A stretch of DNA of 19,164 nucleotides from Deltaproteobacteria bacterium (GTDB taxonomy: Bacteria > Bdellovibrionota_F > JAHFAK01). Location of the stretch: positions 1 to 19,164 of the forward strand of contig JAHFAK010000032.1 of assembly GCA_023250585.1 (NCBI GenBank), written 5' to 3'. Shown in pieces: positions 8,667-16,282 of the stretch (position 1 is its first letter; each line of letters starts with the position of its first letter). The position numbers were made by a program, and so were the translations under genes. The notes beneath the pieces are model-generated. The model was not told the DNA's origin. It worked only from the letters and a program-made list of their open reading frames with translations, and did no database searches.

Positions 8667-10066
8667 TATAGAGACTCTTCTTCTTTAAAAACTCCAGAAA
8701 TTTTAAAATTGAATATGCTCATCGATGCGATAAGAATAAAAATGATGACTGCAATTGCGGAGGCAAGACCAAAATTATTAGAGCCAGATGGGCCAAAAGC
8801 AAGTTTATAGGTATAGGATATAAGAAGATCGGTTTCACCTCCCATAGTGTTTGTGTCTACCATAGGAGGATTACCTCCACTAAAAAGATATATGAGGTTA
8901 AAGTTATTAAAGTTAAATGCGAATGTGCCAATCAGAATGGGAAGCATGGGTTTATAGAGCGATGGGAAGGTAATTTTAGTAAATCGATGAATAAACCCTG
9001 CTCCATCAATTTTTGCTGCGTCATAAAGATCTTGAGGTATTGATTGTATGAGGCCAAGACAAATAAGCATCATATACGGAAATCCAACCCATAAACCTAC
9101 CATAAGACAAGCAAGCTTTGCCCACAATGGATCGAGCAGCCAAGGAATTTTTATGTGCAAGATATAAGAGACGAGTTTATTCATAGGACCAAAACTGAAG
9201 TTAAAAATAGCTGACCATACCATTGCAGAAAGAAATACGGGAATTGCATAAGGTATGAGAAATCCTACTCGAAATATCTTTTTGCCATATATAGTTTGAG
9301 AACTGAGTAATGATGCAAGAATAAGACCAAATATGAATGCGGAAATAGTCGACCCTGCAGCCCACATAAGAGTCCAAAGAAAAATTTTGAGAAAAGGAAT
9401 TCCAAAAGAAGTGCCTTTGAAGAAATTGAGATAATTTTGGAACCCTATTCTTGTTACAAAACCAGGGAGGAGACGATCTCCAGAAGGTGTCTCAAAATAT
9501 CCAGTCGAAAAGTCTGGTTGATATGTACTATTCGTTTTCGTATCGATAATAGTACTAGTATTTAATTCCTTATACCGTTTTTGTACTTCACTGAGTGTAG
9601 TAAGGGAAGTAAGCTTATATATTCGATTTTCGATTTGAAAAGTAGTTCTCTCTAAATGTGTAAGATGCTCAATAAATTGTTCAGAAGTTGCGGTATTCTT
9701 ACACGATGAAAGTTTTTTATATTCATCAATTGAAATTTGAGTTCCGGTAAGTATCTCTTCAGTTTGAGTATTTCTTGGAAGAAAGATCTGATACGCTTTC
9801 CTTTCTGATTGTTTCATGTAGAGGATGAAGGCATTATTTTTTTCAAGTATATTAAAATCAAGTATAGCAGCATTGTCGGGATAAATTACTTCTTCTAAAA
9901 TAATCTTCTTTGCTTCAGTACAATTAAGAATATGTCCTGTGCCTAAATTGGTCAAAGATATATAAAAGGTATAGAGCAAAGGATATACGATGAGAAGCAA
10001 AAAAGAGACAATAGAAAAGAATAAATAGCAATAAGGTGTAATCTTTTTTTTACTCTTTACTTTCAT
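8666..10066 (-). CDS. malF: Maltodextrin ABC transporter permease MalF
   Basis: This 466-residue permease pairs with MalG. A first membrane helix (about 14-38) is followed by a hydrophilic, presumably periplasmic stretch of about 175 residues (41-215). Five more hydrophobic segments then follow (near 225-255, 265-290, 315-340, 372-392 and 432-455). The EAA loop is DAAKIDGAGFIHRF (349-362). The segment GGNPPMVDTN...TDLLISYTYKLAFG (397-425) is characteristic of MalF-type sugar permeases. In Escherichia coli MalF the big periplasmic loop comes after the third helix; here it directly follows the first, so the topology differs. The gene starts 9 bp after the malE stop, and I see no strong ribosome-binding site before its ATG, so it may rely on coupling to malE. 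It ends in a TAATG overlap with malG. Confidence 0.9.
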   Translation of the reverse strand: MKVKSKKKITPYCYLFFSIVSFLLLIVYPLLYTFYISLTNLGTGHILNCTEAKKIILEEVIYPDNAAILDFNILEKNNAFILYMKQSERKAYQIFLPRNTQTEEILTGTQISIDEYKKLSSCKNTATSEQFIEHLTHLERTTFQIENRIYKLTSLTTLSEVQKRYKELNTSTIIDTKTNSTYQPDFSTGYFETPSGDRLLPGFVTRIGFQNYLNFFKGTSFGIPFLKIFLWTLMWAAGSTISAFIFGLILASLLSSQTIYGKKIFRVGFLIPYAIPVFLSAMVWSAIFNFSFGPMNKLVSYILHIKIPWLLDPLWAKLACLMVGLWVGFPYMMLICLGLIQSIPQDLYDAAKIDGAGFIHRFTKITFPSLYKPMLPILIGTFAFNFNNFNLIYLFSGGNPPMVDTNTMGGETDLLISYTYKLAFGPSGSNNFGLASAIAVIIFILIASMSIFNFKISGVFKEEESL

Positions 10067-10075
10067 TAAGCATAA

Positions 10076-11269
10076 CTAGTTTCTCGAAGATTTTTTTATA
10101 ACATCGACAGCTCGATTTAATGCTTGAGAAACTGATTCTTTATCTCTCGTAATCAAACTAAGTGTTGTCTTCATGGTGCCAAAAACCGATGCCATTGTTC
10201 GAACATTTGGCATCGGAGCTCCTTCTACATAAGCATTTGAAAACCCTTCAAGATCAGCTTTATAAATTGGATCGTCTTTTAACTTATTGTATGCGGTCTT
10301 AATGGCGGGAGCTCTTCTTTCTTCTTTATATAATCTGATGAGAGCATCATCTTGGTAAATATAGTTTTCTATAAATGTCTTTATAAGAATTTTATGCGTA
10401 CTCATTCGCGAGACATAAAAACCATAACTTCCAATAAAAGGGAGTGCTTTTTTCCCTCGGATCGTTGGTATTGGTGCGATACCATAATCTATTTTGGCAG
10501 CTTGTAGCTTAGGTAAAGACCAAGCTCCGTTTATCATCATAGCAAGTTTTCCGGTGATCATAAAACGCATCATAGTATTATAATCAACATCAATAGGCAT
10601 AAGCGTTTTTTCCCCGGAACCCTTCGGAGGGATCGTAAAACTTTTAATATAGGTTGCCGCCTCGATTGCTCTTTTTGAATTGAGCCCAATATCCCTTGCA
10701 TTCGGTCCAAATATATATACATCGAAAGCTTTAAAGATAGGATAAGAAAAATAGAAGTCATTAACGGGAAAGAGAAAACCATAGTGATCATTTTTGGTGA
10801 AATTTTGTGCTACCTTTAAAAGCTCCTCAAAAGTTTTCGGAGGAATTTTTATCAGCTTTTTATTATAAATGAGTGCTATATGTTCAAAATTATAAGGATA
10901 TCCATAGAGCTTCCCATTATAGGTAAAAGCATCAAGTGCCACAGGAAATATTTCTTTTCGTACTGATGGAGAAATTTCAACGGATGTTATCAGTCCACTT
11001 TCAACGAGAGTTCCAATAATATCATGAGCCCATACAATTACATCTGGACCTTTTCCTCCTAGAGCGTTTGTTTTAAATTGCTCAACAGTATTATCAACAG
11101 TTGCTGCCGAGATCGTTACCTTATATTTTTTATTAAAAGGCTGAGCAATTTCATTAAGTATTTTCGCAATATTCCCGTTAGAAACCCACAAGGTAATTTC
11201 CTTCTCTTCTGCTTTACTCTGAAGAGAAGTGCTTACAAAAATGATACAAAGAAAAAAAAATACTTTCAT
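10076..11269 (-). CDS. malE: Periplasmic maltose/maltodextrin-binding protein MalE
   Basis: This 397-residue solute-binding protein delivers maltodextrins to MalFGK. The N-terminus is a Sec signal peptide (MKVFFFLCIIFVSTS, likely cleavage after SKA) without a convincing lipobox, so the mature protein is probably soluble in a periplasm. Family signatures of the bacterial maltose-binding type are clear: GGKGPDVIVWAHD (about 71-83), the YNGKLYGYPYNFEHIALIYNKK region (about 117-138), PPKTFEELLK, and the late MINGAWSLPKL segment (about 242-252). AAAGGAA lies at normal distance before the ATG. It is the first gene of the malE-malF-malG-amylase series, and a TATAAT box lies 33-38 bp upstream. Length matches the family. 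Ligand identity is inferred from these signatures and from the flanking glucan enzymes. Confidence 0.92.
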   Translation of the reverse strand: MKVFFFLCIIFVSTSLQSKAEEKEITLWVSNGNIAKILNEIAQPFNKKYKVTISAATVDNTVEQFKTNALGGKGPDVIVWAHDIIGTLVESGLITSVEISPSVRKEIFPVALDAFTYNGKLYGYPYNFEHIALIYNKKLIKIPPKTFEELLKVAQNFTKNDHYGFLFPVNDFYFSYPIFKAFDVYIFGPNARDIGLNSKRAIEAATYIKSFTIPPKGSGEKTLMPIDVDYNTMMRFMITGKLAMMINGAWSLPKLQAAKIDYGIAPIPTIRGKKALPFIGSYGFYVSRMSTHKILIKTFIENYIYQDDALIRLYKEERRAPAIKTAYNKLKDDPIYKADLEGFSNAYVEGAPMPNVRTMASVFGTMKTTLSLITRDKESVSQALNRAVDVIKKSSRN

Positions 11270-11301
11270 TGCACTATTCCTTTCGTATTTATTGCTAAAA
11301 A

Positions 11302-11330
11302 ATTATACGCTTCTGTGCACTATACGTCTC
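11302..11330 (-). promoter_or_regulatory. Candidate promoter for malEFG-amylase
   Basis: On the minus strand a perfect TATAAT (11302-11307) lies 33 bp before the malE ATG. The -35 position at 17-bp spacing (11325-11330) reads GAGACG, which keeps only the central GAC of TTGACA. A weak -35 box is what one expects of an activator-dependent or regulated promoter. The rest of the 122-bp gap shows no other clear signal. Co-transcription with the upstream GH57 gene is also possible. Confidence 0.4.
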
Positions 11331-11391
11331 TTTGTATTCTTTTCTCCTTCTATTGTCCAAAGAAAATTCTGATGGCTTTTCTGAATGGCTT

Positions 11392-13506
11392 TTATTGCAG
11401 TTTGATACAAGTAAGAACAATATTCAGTGAAAGACTTTCATCCCGATCAAGAATTAAGGGAAAAAGCCACGTAAATGAACTACCTTGATAGGTGAGTTCA
11501 AATCCGCCTTCGGAAAGCGACACGGTCTCAACCGGAAAATGCCAAAGCGTTGCGGTGAGTTCTTTATTCTGAGAATCAAGAACGCGACAGGTAAGTTCGA
11601 ATTTATCCCATTCATTGATAAGTGAAAATGAAGATGTTTCTTCGATAATGCATTCTTTTGGGAGCGTGATTTCTTTATTAAATTTGATATAGCGATCTGG
11701 TGCATCTTTGGCGAGCATGGAGAGATTGAGTTCAATCCCCAGTAAGTGATTAAGTTCGTCATGAGAATGATTCGTAAGCGTATATTGAGCAAGTAGCGAA
11801 GCGTCTTTGATCGAAAAGTTCTTTTTAAGGTGAACGGGATATTTTTTTTTGCCATCCGTGATGATGCCACTTCGTTGCAAGTATATGCCATTATCGATTG
11901 AATATTCGTAGGGGGATGTCAGAAAATCTCCAAGCTCTTGATGCGAACATTTGCGGAAATCTTCAAATGCAATTGATGGTGCAAAACAATGATCCATAAA
12001 AGAATAACGCTGGTAATTATCATAAAATAAATTATTGTTTACCCGATGATCTTTTATTTTTAATTTTTCATGAATTGATTTTGGCTTTCCATCATCCGGA
12101 ATAATTTTTTTAAGCCGTTCATGATATGCTTCATACCGTCGTGCAAGGCAATTAGAAATATTAAAGTGAGGTTTTTTAAAATCAATTTCAAAAATAGATC
12201 CGCCGTAGGAAGGTTTTATAAAGGCATTCATTTCATTATTCGAAAGCCGTACTTCTTTTAATCCATCGCTATCTAAATCTCTATCTTCAATTGCCTTGGC
12301 ATCCAAATATTTTTCTGCCGCAATTATATTTGCGTAATTTGCATGGCGAAGGTAATTTAAATACGTTCCTCCAAAAACTCCATGCCAATATGAACAGTTG
12401 CATTGACTCATATACAAATGCTTAGCGGCTTTGTCTGCATCACTGGTTCCAAAATAAGTGGGTTCTTGAATGCGTAACGCATTTACTTTTTTACTAACAT
12501 TCAGCATGCGTTTGTGCATGTTATTTACTTCTTCGTATTTTGTTAAAAAATTATTCCAAAAACCTCCACGAACAAATGGTTTGTATTCATCGTATACATT
12601 TTCTTCTTTCAGCTTATTCACCAAGTTTTGATAGGTGAGTATTGCGTGCGGAGGCATTGCCCATTCGAGCATTTCGTGATAGGAGGCGTTAGGAATATAC
12701 GTGCGTTTTGCGGGAGGAGCTTTCTGTAAGTAACGCCCAAAACTCGAAAATTCAATAGTGTCGCTTACTTTTGAAAATGCCTCAAAGAATCGATGGAGCC
12801 AGCGTTTTTCAGTAATAAAATTATACGTGCTTGGCCATAAACCAAATTTTTCACCATCATCGGCAAAGCTAATCGTGAGATCCTTATCTGGTTTTTCTTC
12901 ATGGATCTTTCGAAGATAATCAATAATTTCTTGAGGTTCTTTATAGGGAATAGCGTAACGAAGTTTCATATCAATGGGGAAGAGCTTTAGTGGATAACCT
13001 TCATGTTCAGTTATATAGTAGTCGGTAATTGTTGTATCTTGAATTCCCGCATAGCGAAAATGTGCATCATCAATAATGGTATATTCAATGCCAAGTTCAT
13101 TGAGCATTTTAGGAAGGGTTGGATCCCATATGCGCTCCGTAAGCCAAATGCCCTGTATGGTTCGGTTAAATCTTTTTTTGATATACTCCTGCATAAAACG
13201 TATTTGATTTTTTGCATCTCTCTCAGGAATCGATGGAAGGATGGGTTCGTAAAAACCTGCGCCCATAAGTTCGACTTGGTTTCTATCGGATAACATCTCA
13301 AGCAGCTCAAGTGCTTCATGGCCATTTTCTTCCATCCATTCTAGGACAGGTCCTGATATATGCAGAGAAAAAGATAAATTTGGATAATCCGCAATGGTTT
13401 TTAACAAAGGCAAATAGCAAACCGTGTATGCTTCTTTAAAAACATGTAAAAAATTTCCCACGGGTTGATGAATATGAATGCCAAATAAAAAGTTAATCTT
13501 TTTCAT
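11392..13506 (-). CDS. 4-alpha-glucanotransferase / alpha-amylase of family GH57
   Basis: This 704-residue cytoplasmic enzyme has no signal peptide. It is predicted to transfer alpha-1,4-glucan segments between chains (amylomaltase-type disproportionation), giving chains that suit the phosphorylase. GH57 motifs are in order: HIHQPVGNF (11-19), the MGAGFYEPILP segment (81-91), GIWLTERIWDP (119-129) with nucleophile E124, and SFADDGEKFGLWP (213-225) with the acid/base D216 or D217. These correspond to E123 and D214 of the Thermococcus litoralis enzyme. Residues from about 420 to the end match the beta-sandwich (DUF1926-type) C-terminal region of that enzyme. The protein is about 45 residues longer than the Thermococcus one. 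GAGGG stands about 12 nt before the ATG. The gene follows the phosphorylase by 25 bp, right after a palindromic repeat. Family members are annotated either as amylase or as glucanotransferase; the pathway context favours the latter. Confidence 0.9.
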   Translation of the reverse strand: MKKINFLFGIHIHQPVGNFLHVFKEAYTVCYLPLLKTIADYPNLSFSLHISGPVLEWMEENGHEALELLEMLSDRNQVELMGAGFYEPILPSIPERDAKNQIRFMQEYIKKRFNRTIQGIWLTERIWDPTLPKMLNELGIEYTIIDDAHFRYAGIQDTTITDYYITEHEGYPLKLFPIDMKLRYAIPYKEPQEIIDYLRKIHEEKPDKDLTISFADDGEKFGLWPSTYNFITEKRWLHRFFEAFSKVSDTIEFSSFGRYLQKAPPAKRTYIPNASYHEMLEWAMPPHAILTYQNLVNKLKEENVYDEYKPFVRGGFWNNFLTKYEEVNNMHKRMLNVSKKVNALRIQEPTYFGTSDADKAAKHLYMSQCNCSYWHGVFGGTYLNYLRHANYANIIAAEKYLDAKAIEDRDLDSDGLKEVRLSNNEMNAFIKPSYGGSIFEIDFKKPHFNISNCLARRYEAYHERLKKIIPDDGKPKSIHEKLKIKDHRVNNNLFYDNYQRYSFMDHCFAPSIAFEDFRKCSHQELGDFLTSPYEYSIDNGIYLQRSGIITDGKKKYPVHLKKNFSIKDASLLAQYTLTNHSHDELNHLLGIELNLSMLAKDAPDRYIKFNKEITLPKECIIEETSSFSLINEWDKFELTCRVLDSQNKELTATLWHFPVETVSLSEGGFELTYQGSSFTWLFPLILDRDESLSLNIVLTCIKLQ

Positions 13507-13530
13507 TATGATTATTTCCCTCTCCCAATT

Positions 13531-13602
13531 GTCATTCCCGCGAAGGCGGGGATCCAGTCTTGTTAAACTTTGTTTCTGGATTCCCGCCTTCGCGGGAATG
13601 AC
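13531..13602. repeat. Inverted pair of 27-bp palindromic repeats (CHSREGGNP-type, REP-like)
   Basis: Two 27-bp arms, 13531-13557 and 13576-13602, are inverted copies with one mismatch, separated by 18 bp. Each arm also folds on itself: ATTCCCGC pairs with GCGGGAAT around a 4-nt loop in the right arm, and the left arm does the same with one G-T pair. This is the widely scattered extragenic palindrome whose translation reads CHSREGGNP or PAFAGM. It is far more GC-rich than its surroundings. It lies at the phosphorylase/GH57 junction, and the phosphorylase stop codon (13532-13534) is inside the left arm. In the mRNA it would form a strong stem just upstream of the GH57 ribosome-binding site. Confidence 0.9.
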
Positions 13603-15499
13603 AGACTTTAGTTACTTCTTTCATGAGTGGAACATACGCTTTATCGCAATACTCTTGAATCATACGATGAGTTGAGAAGTAATGACATACTGATGCGAGC
13701 GCTTCTTTGTTCATGCTAATCCATGTATGAGGAAACGCGCTTGCTTGATTATAATACAATGGAAGAATTTGGGTTTCTAAGAGAGTATAGATGCTTTTAG
13801 CTTCTTCTTTATTTTGTTCTTCAATCGTTTTGTATTCTTTTGGCGTACCAATAATCCATCCATTTTTGCCATTGTAGGCTTCTTCCCACCATCCATCGGA
13901 AATACTTGCATTAAGACCACCGTTGAATGCAACTTTCATTCCGCTTGTTCCACTGGCTTCTTGCGGCCGCAACGGATTATTTAACCACATATCAACTCCT
14001 GCAACCAGAAACTTTGCCATTGAAATATCGTAGTTTTCGAGAAAGATCATTTTGGTTTTCAGGTTATGTTCTTTTATAAATGAAGTAATCATGTGGATAA
14101 GCATTTTGCCTTTAGCATCTTTAGGATGAGCTTTGCCTGCATAAATAATCTGGAGAGGATGTTCCGTATTGGTGAGCAGTTTGAGTAGTTGTTCAGAATC
14201 CTGCAGTAACAGTCCTGCGCGTTTGTATGTCGCAAATCTCCGCGCAAATCCAATCGTCAAATATTCAGGATTTAAAATCAGATTATGCGTTTTTTCAATA
14301 TACTGCATAAGCGCTTCTTTCATCTTTACGCGTACTTTAGAAAAAGATTCATCAGGAATGGTTTCAATTGTAGATCGCGATGCAAATTCTGCAGGGTTTT
14401 TTGTCCATTCCGGAGTAAGATGTTTATTCAAAAGCTCTTGCATTGGTCTGCCCATCCAGGTTGGATGATGAACTCCATTGGTAATAGAAATAATGGGAAC
14501 TTGGTCTTCAGTTTTTTCTGGAAAAAGTTTCATCCACATTTGTCGCGATGTTTTGCCATGAAGCTTACTTACTCCATTGCAGAATTGCGCAGACCGAAGT
14601 GCGCATACGGTCATGTTGAAATTCTCTTGAGGATCGCTTTCATTAATTTTTCCCAGAGCCATGAATTCATTGAGTGAAATTCCTAATTCTTTGAGATATT
14701 CGACAAAGTGATCTTCTATAAGTTTTTCATTGAACGTATCATGTCCTGCCGGAACAGGTGTGTGAGTAGTAAAAGTACAGAGACGAGCACATGCTGTTTT
14801 TGCTTCTTTGAATGAATAGTTTTTAGTGTTCATTAATGATCGAATAACTTCAAGTACAAGAAATGCGCTATGCCCTTCATTCATGTGATAAATACAGTTA
14901 TTATAGCCGAGCGCCTGGAGGGCTCGCACGCCGCCAATGCCGAGTACCATTTCTTGGCATAAGCGTTTTTCTTTATCTCCGCCATATAATGTATCGGTGA
15001 TTGCGCGATATTCAGGTTTATTTGCTTCATGATTTGAATCAAGAAGATACAGGCTCACGCGGCCAACCTGAACTTTCCAAATATAGGCAGAGACCAAATC
15101 TTTATTTATTGGAATAATAATACATAGTGGTTTTTTTACGTCATCAGTACATTGTTCAATGGGAATTTTTTTTGGCTCATTATCAAGATAGACTTCTTCT
15201 TGATGGCCTGATTCATTAATCGATTGGTTGAAATAACCCTGATGATAGAAAAGACCTACAGCGACAAGGGGCAGTCCTAAATCACTTGCGCTTTTTAAAT
15301 GATCTCCTGCAAGAATGCCAAGTCCACCTGAATATATTTTTAATGATTCATGAATACCAAATTCAGCAGAAAAATAAGCAATCGTAGGAGGAAGATCACC
15401 CACTGTTATTCCATATTTTTTTCGAAACCAGGAAATTTCTGGTTTTTTATCCGTTTCTTCCATAGAAGACAAAATATCTGTATGAGCTCCTGGCTGCAT
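13532..15499 (-). CDS. glgP: Alpha-glucan (glycogen/maltodextrin) phosphorylase, GT35
   Basis: This 655-residue PLP-dependent cytoplasmic enzyme releases glucose-1-phosphate from alpha-1,4-glucans. It is of the short bacterial/archaeal type. The TIAYFSAEFGIHES and YSGGLGILAGDHLKSASDLG segments (39-75), YHMNEGHSAFL, THTPVPAGHDTF, NGVHHPTW and EASGTSGMKVAFNGGLNAS follow the family order, with K522 as the PLP-binding Lys. An in-frame TAG lies five codons before the ATG at 15499, so the gene cannot extend upstream. It starts at WFRKKYG and lacks the DUF3417-type N-terminal extension of larger relatives. The start lacks an obvious ribosome-binding site; Met13 (15463) is an alternative. The last 23 residues (C633-E655, CHSREGGNP onward) are encoded by the palindromic repeat pair and replace whatever natural ending existed. 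It probably forms an operon with the downstream GH57 gene. Confidence 0.92.
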   Translation of the reverse strand: MQPGAHTDILSSMEETDKKPEISWFRKKYGITVGDLPPTIAYFSAEFGIHESLKIYSGGLGILAGDHLKSASDLGLPLVAVGLFYHQGYFNQSINESGHQEEVYLDNEPKKIPIEQCTDDVKKPLCIIIPINKDLVSAYIWKVQVGRVSLYLLDSNHEANKPEYRAITDTLYGGDKEKRLCQEMVLGIGGVRALQALGYNNCIYHMNEGHSAFLVLEVIRSLMNTKNYSFKEAKTACARLCTFTTHTPVPAGHDTFNEKLIEDHFVEYLKELGISLNEFMALGKINESDPQENFNMTVCALRSAQFCNGVSKLHGKTSRQMWMKLFPEKTEDQVPIISITNGVHHPTWMGRPMQELLNKHLTPEWTKNPAEFASRSTIETIPDESFSKVRVKMKEALMQYIEKTHNLILNPEYLTIGFARRFATYKRAGLLLQDSEQLLKLLTNTEHPLQIIYAGKAHPKDAKGKMLIHMITSFIKEHNLKTKMIFLENYDISMAKFLVAGVDMWLNNPLRPQEASGTSGMKVAFNGGLNASISDGWWEEAYNGKNGWIIGTPKEYKTIEEQNKEEAKSIYTLLETQILPLYYNQASAFPHTWISMNKEALASVCHYFSTHRMIQEYCDKAYVPLMKEVTKVCHSREGGNPETKFNKTGSPPSRE

Positions 15500-15508
15500 G
15501 ACCGCTGC

Positions 15509-15537
15509 ATCCTAGAAGAGATTGAGGGTGATGTCAA
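15509..15537 (-). promoter_or_regulatory. Sigma70-type promoter for the phosphorylase-GH57 operon
   Basis: On the minus strand a perfect TTGACA (15532-15537), a 17-bp spacer and TAGGAT (15509-15514, four of six consensus bases) stand right before the phosphorylase gene. Transcription would begin near 15502, only two or three bases before the ATG at 15499, implying a nearly leaderless message. Confidence 0.6.
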
Positions 15538-15554
15538 TTACGGCATTGCGTTTC

Positions 15555-15584
15555 TTGACAAATGAGCGTTCACCATCTTATTGA
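15555..15584 (+). promoter_or_regulatory. Candidate promoter for the two-component genes
   Basis: A perfect TTGACA (15555-15560) points toward the response regulator. The -10 position at 18-bp spacing reads TATTGA (15579-15584), which is weak. It stands back-to-back with the phosphorylase -35 box, with 17 bp between them. Transcription would start very close to the ATG at 15592. Confidence 0.3.
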
Positions 15585-15591
15585 AAATACC

Positions 15592-16281
15592 ATGAACATT
15601 CTCATAATCGAAGATGATCATGATATTGCGGAACTCATTGCCTATAATCTTAAGCAAGAAAAGATTAATTCCGAGATTTGCCCAAATGGTGCGCTCGGCT
15701 TGAATAAAGCCAAAAAACTGCTGCCAGACCTTATTATCCTTGATCTGATGCTTCCTGATATAGAAGGGTTAGAAATCTCAAGGCTTCTCAAACAAGATCA
15801 AAAAACAAAGCATATTCCGATTCTTATGCTAACAGCAAAAAGCGAGGAAATAGACCGCATTGTAGGTTTTGAAGTCGGCGCTGATGATTATTTGACTAAA
15901 CCATTCAGCCCGAGGGAATTGGTGTTACGGGTTAAGGCAATTGCGCGACGTCTTAAAGATGAGCCACAGAGCCAGGCAGAGAAGCAACCTGCTTCATTTG
16001 GTCTTCTATCTATTGATCCCCAAAAATTCGAAGTTCGAGTGAATAATAAAGAAATAAAACTCACCGCAATTGAATTTAAATTACTTGAGTATTTATTATC
16101 GACAAAAGGTCGAGTCGCAACGCGGGATATACTACTCGATCGAGTATGGGGATACTATGCCGCCATCACCACTCGTACGGTTGATACAACGGTGAAACGT
16201 TTGCGAGAAAAGATAGGCGAGGCAGGTGATTATATCGAAACTATCCGAGGGATAGGGTATCGTTTTAAAGAAAGGCCTTGA
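15592..16281 (+). CDS. OmpR/PhoB-family response regulator
   Basis: This 229-residue DNA-binding regulator combines a receiver domain (about 1-120) with a winged-helix domain (about 130-229). Receiver residues are intact: acidic pocket E7, D8 and D9, phosphoacceptor D51 (ILDLMLPD), switch T81 and K103 (TKPF). The effector domain ends in the typical TVDTTVKRLREKIG...IRGIGYRF. The ATG at 15592 gives the standard MNILIIEDDHD start; an in-frame ATG at 15562 would add ten atypical residues. Neither has a clear ribosome-binding site. The kinase gene follows after a single base, so the two are co-transcribed and probably a cognate pair. The overall look is PhoB-like, but no phosphate-transport gene is in view, so the signal and targets are unknown. 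It is divergent from the phosphorylase gene. Confidence 0.93.
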   Translation: MNILIIEDDHDIAELIAYNLKQEKINSEICPNGALGLNKAKKLLPDLIILDLMLPDIEGLEISRLLKQDQKTKHIPILMLTAKSEEIDRIVGFEVGADDYLTKPFSPRELVLRVKAIARRLKDEPQSQAEKQPASFGLLSIDPQKFEVRVNNKEIKLTAIEFKLLEYLLSTKGRVATRDILLDRVWGYYAAITTRTVDTTVKRLREKIGEAGDYIETIRGIGYRFKERP

Positions 16282-16282
16282 G

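Noticed and set aside
11369-11393. CTGATGGCTTTT / CTGAATGGCTTTT adjacent direct repeat at the GH57 3' end
   Set aside because: It is a 12/13-bp imperfect tandem with no hairpin potential; it could be chance in AT-rich DNA.
11078-11488. Plus-strand frame of 136 codons across the malE start and the GH57 end
   Set aside because: It runs antisense to two supported genes and their intergenic promoter; its composition is low-complexity and it has no recognisable motif.
13003-13325. Overlapping frames on both strands inside the GH57 gene
   Set aside because: They are shadows of a strongly supported coding region, with no family resemblance or ribosome-binding site.
13478-13675. Plus-strand frame of 65 codons over the palindromic repeat
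   Set aside because: Its translation (FPRRRGSS, PAFAGM) is the well-known artefact of this repeat type, and it overlaps two real genes.
14169-14677. Plus-strand frames inside the phosphorylase gene
   Set aside because: They are antisense shadows of a gene with intact family motifs in the other strand.
15530-15590. Possible Pho box in the divergent promoter region
   Set aside because: TGTCAA and TTGACA appear as an inverted repeat, not as the direct TGTCA repeats with 11-bp phasing that PhoB binds.
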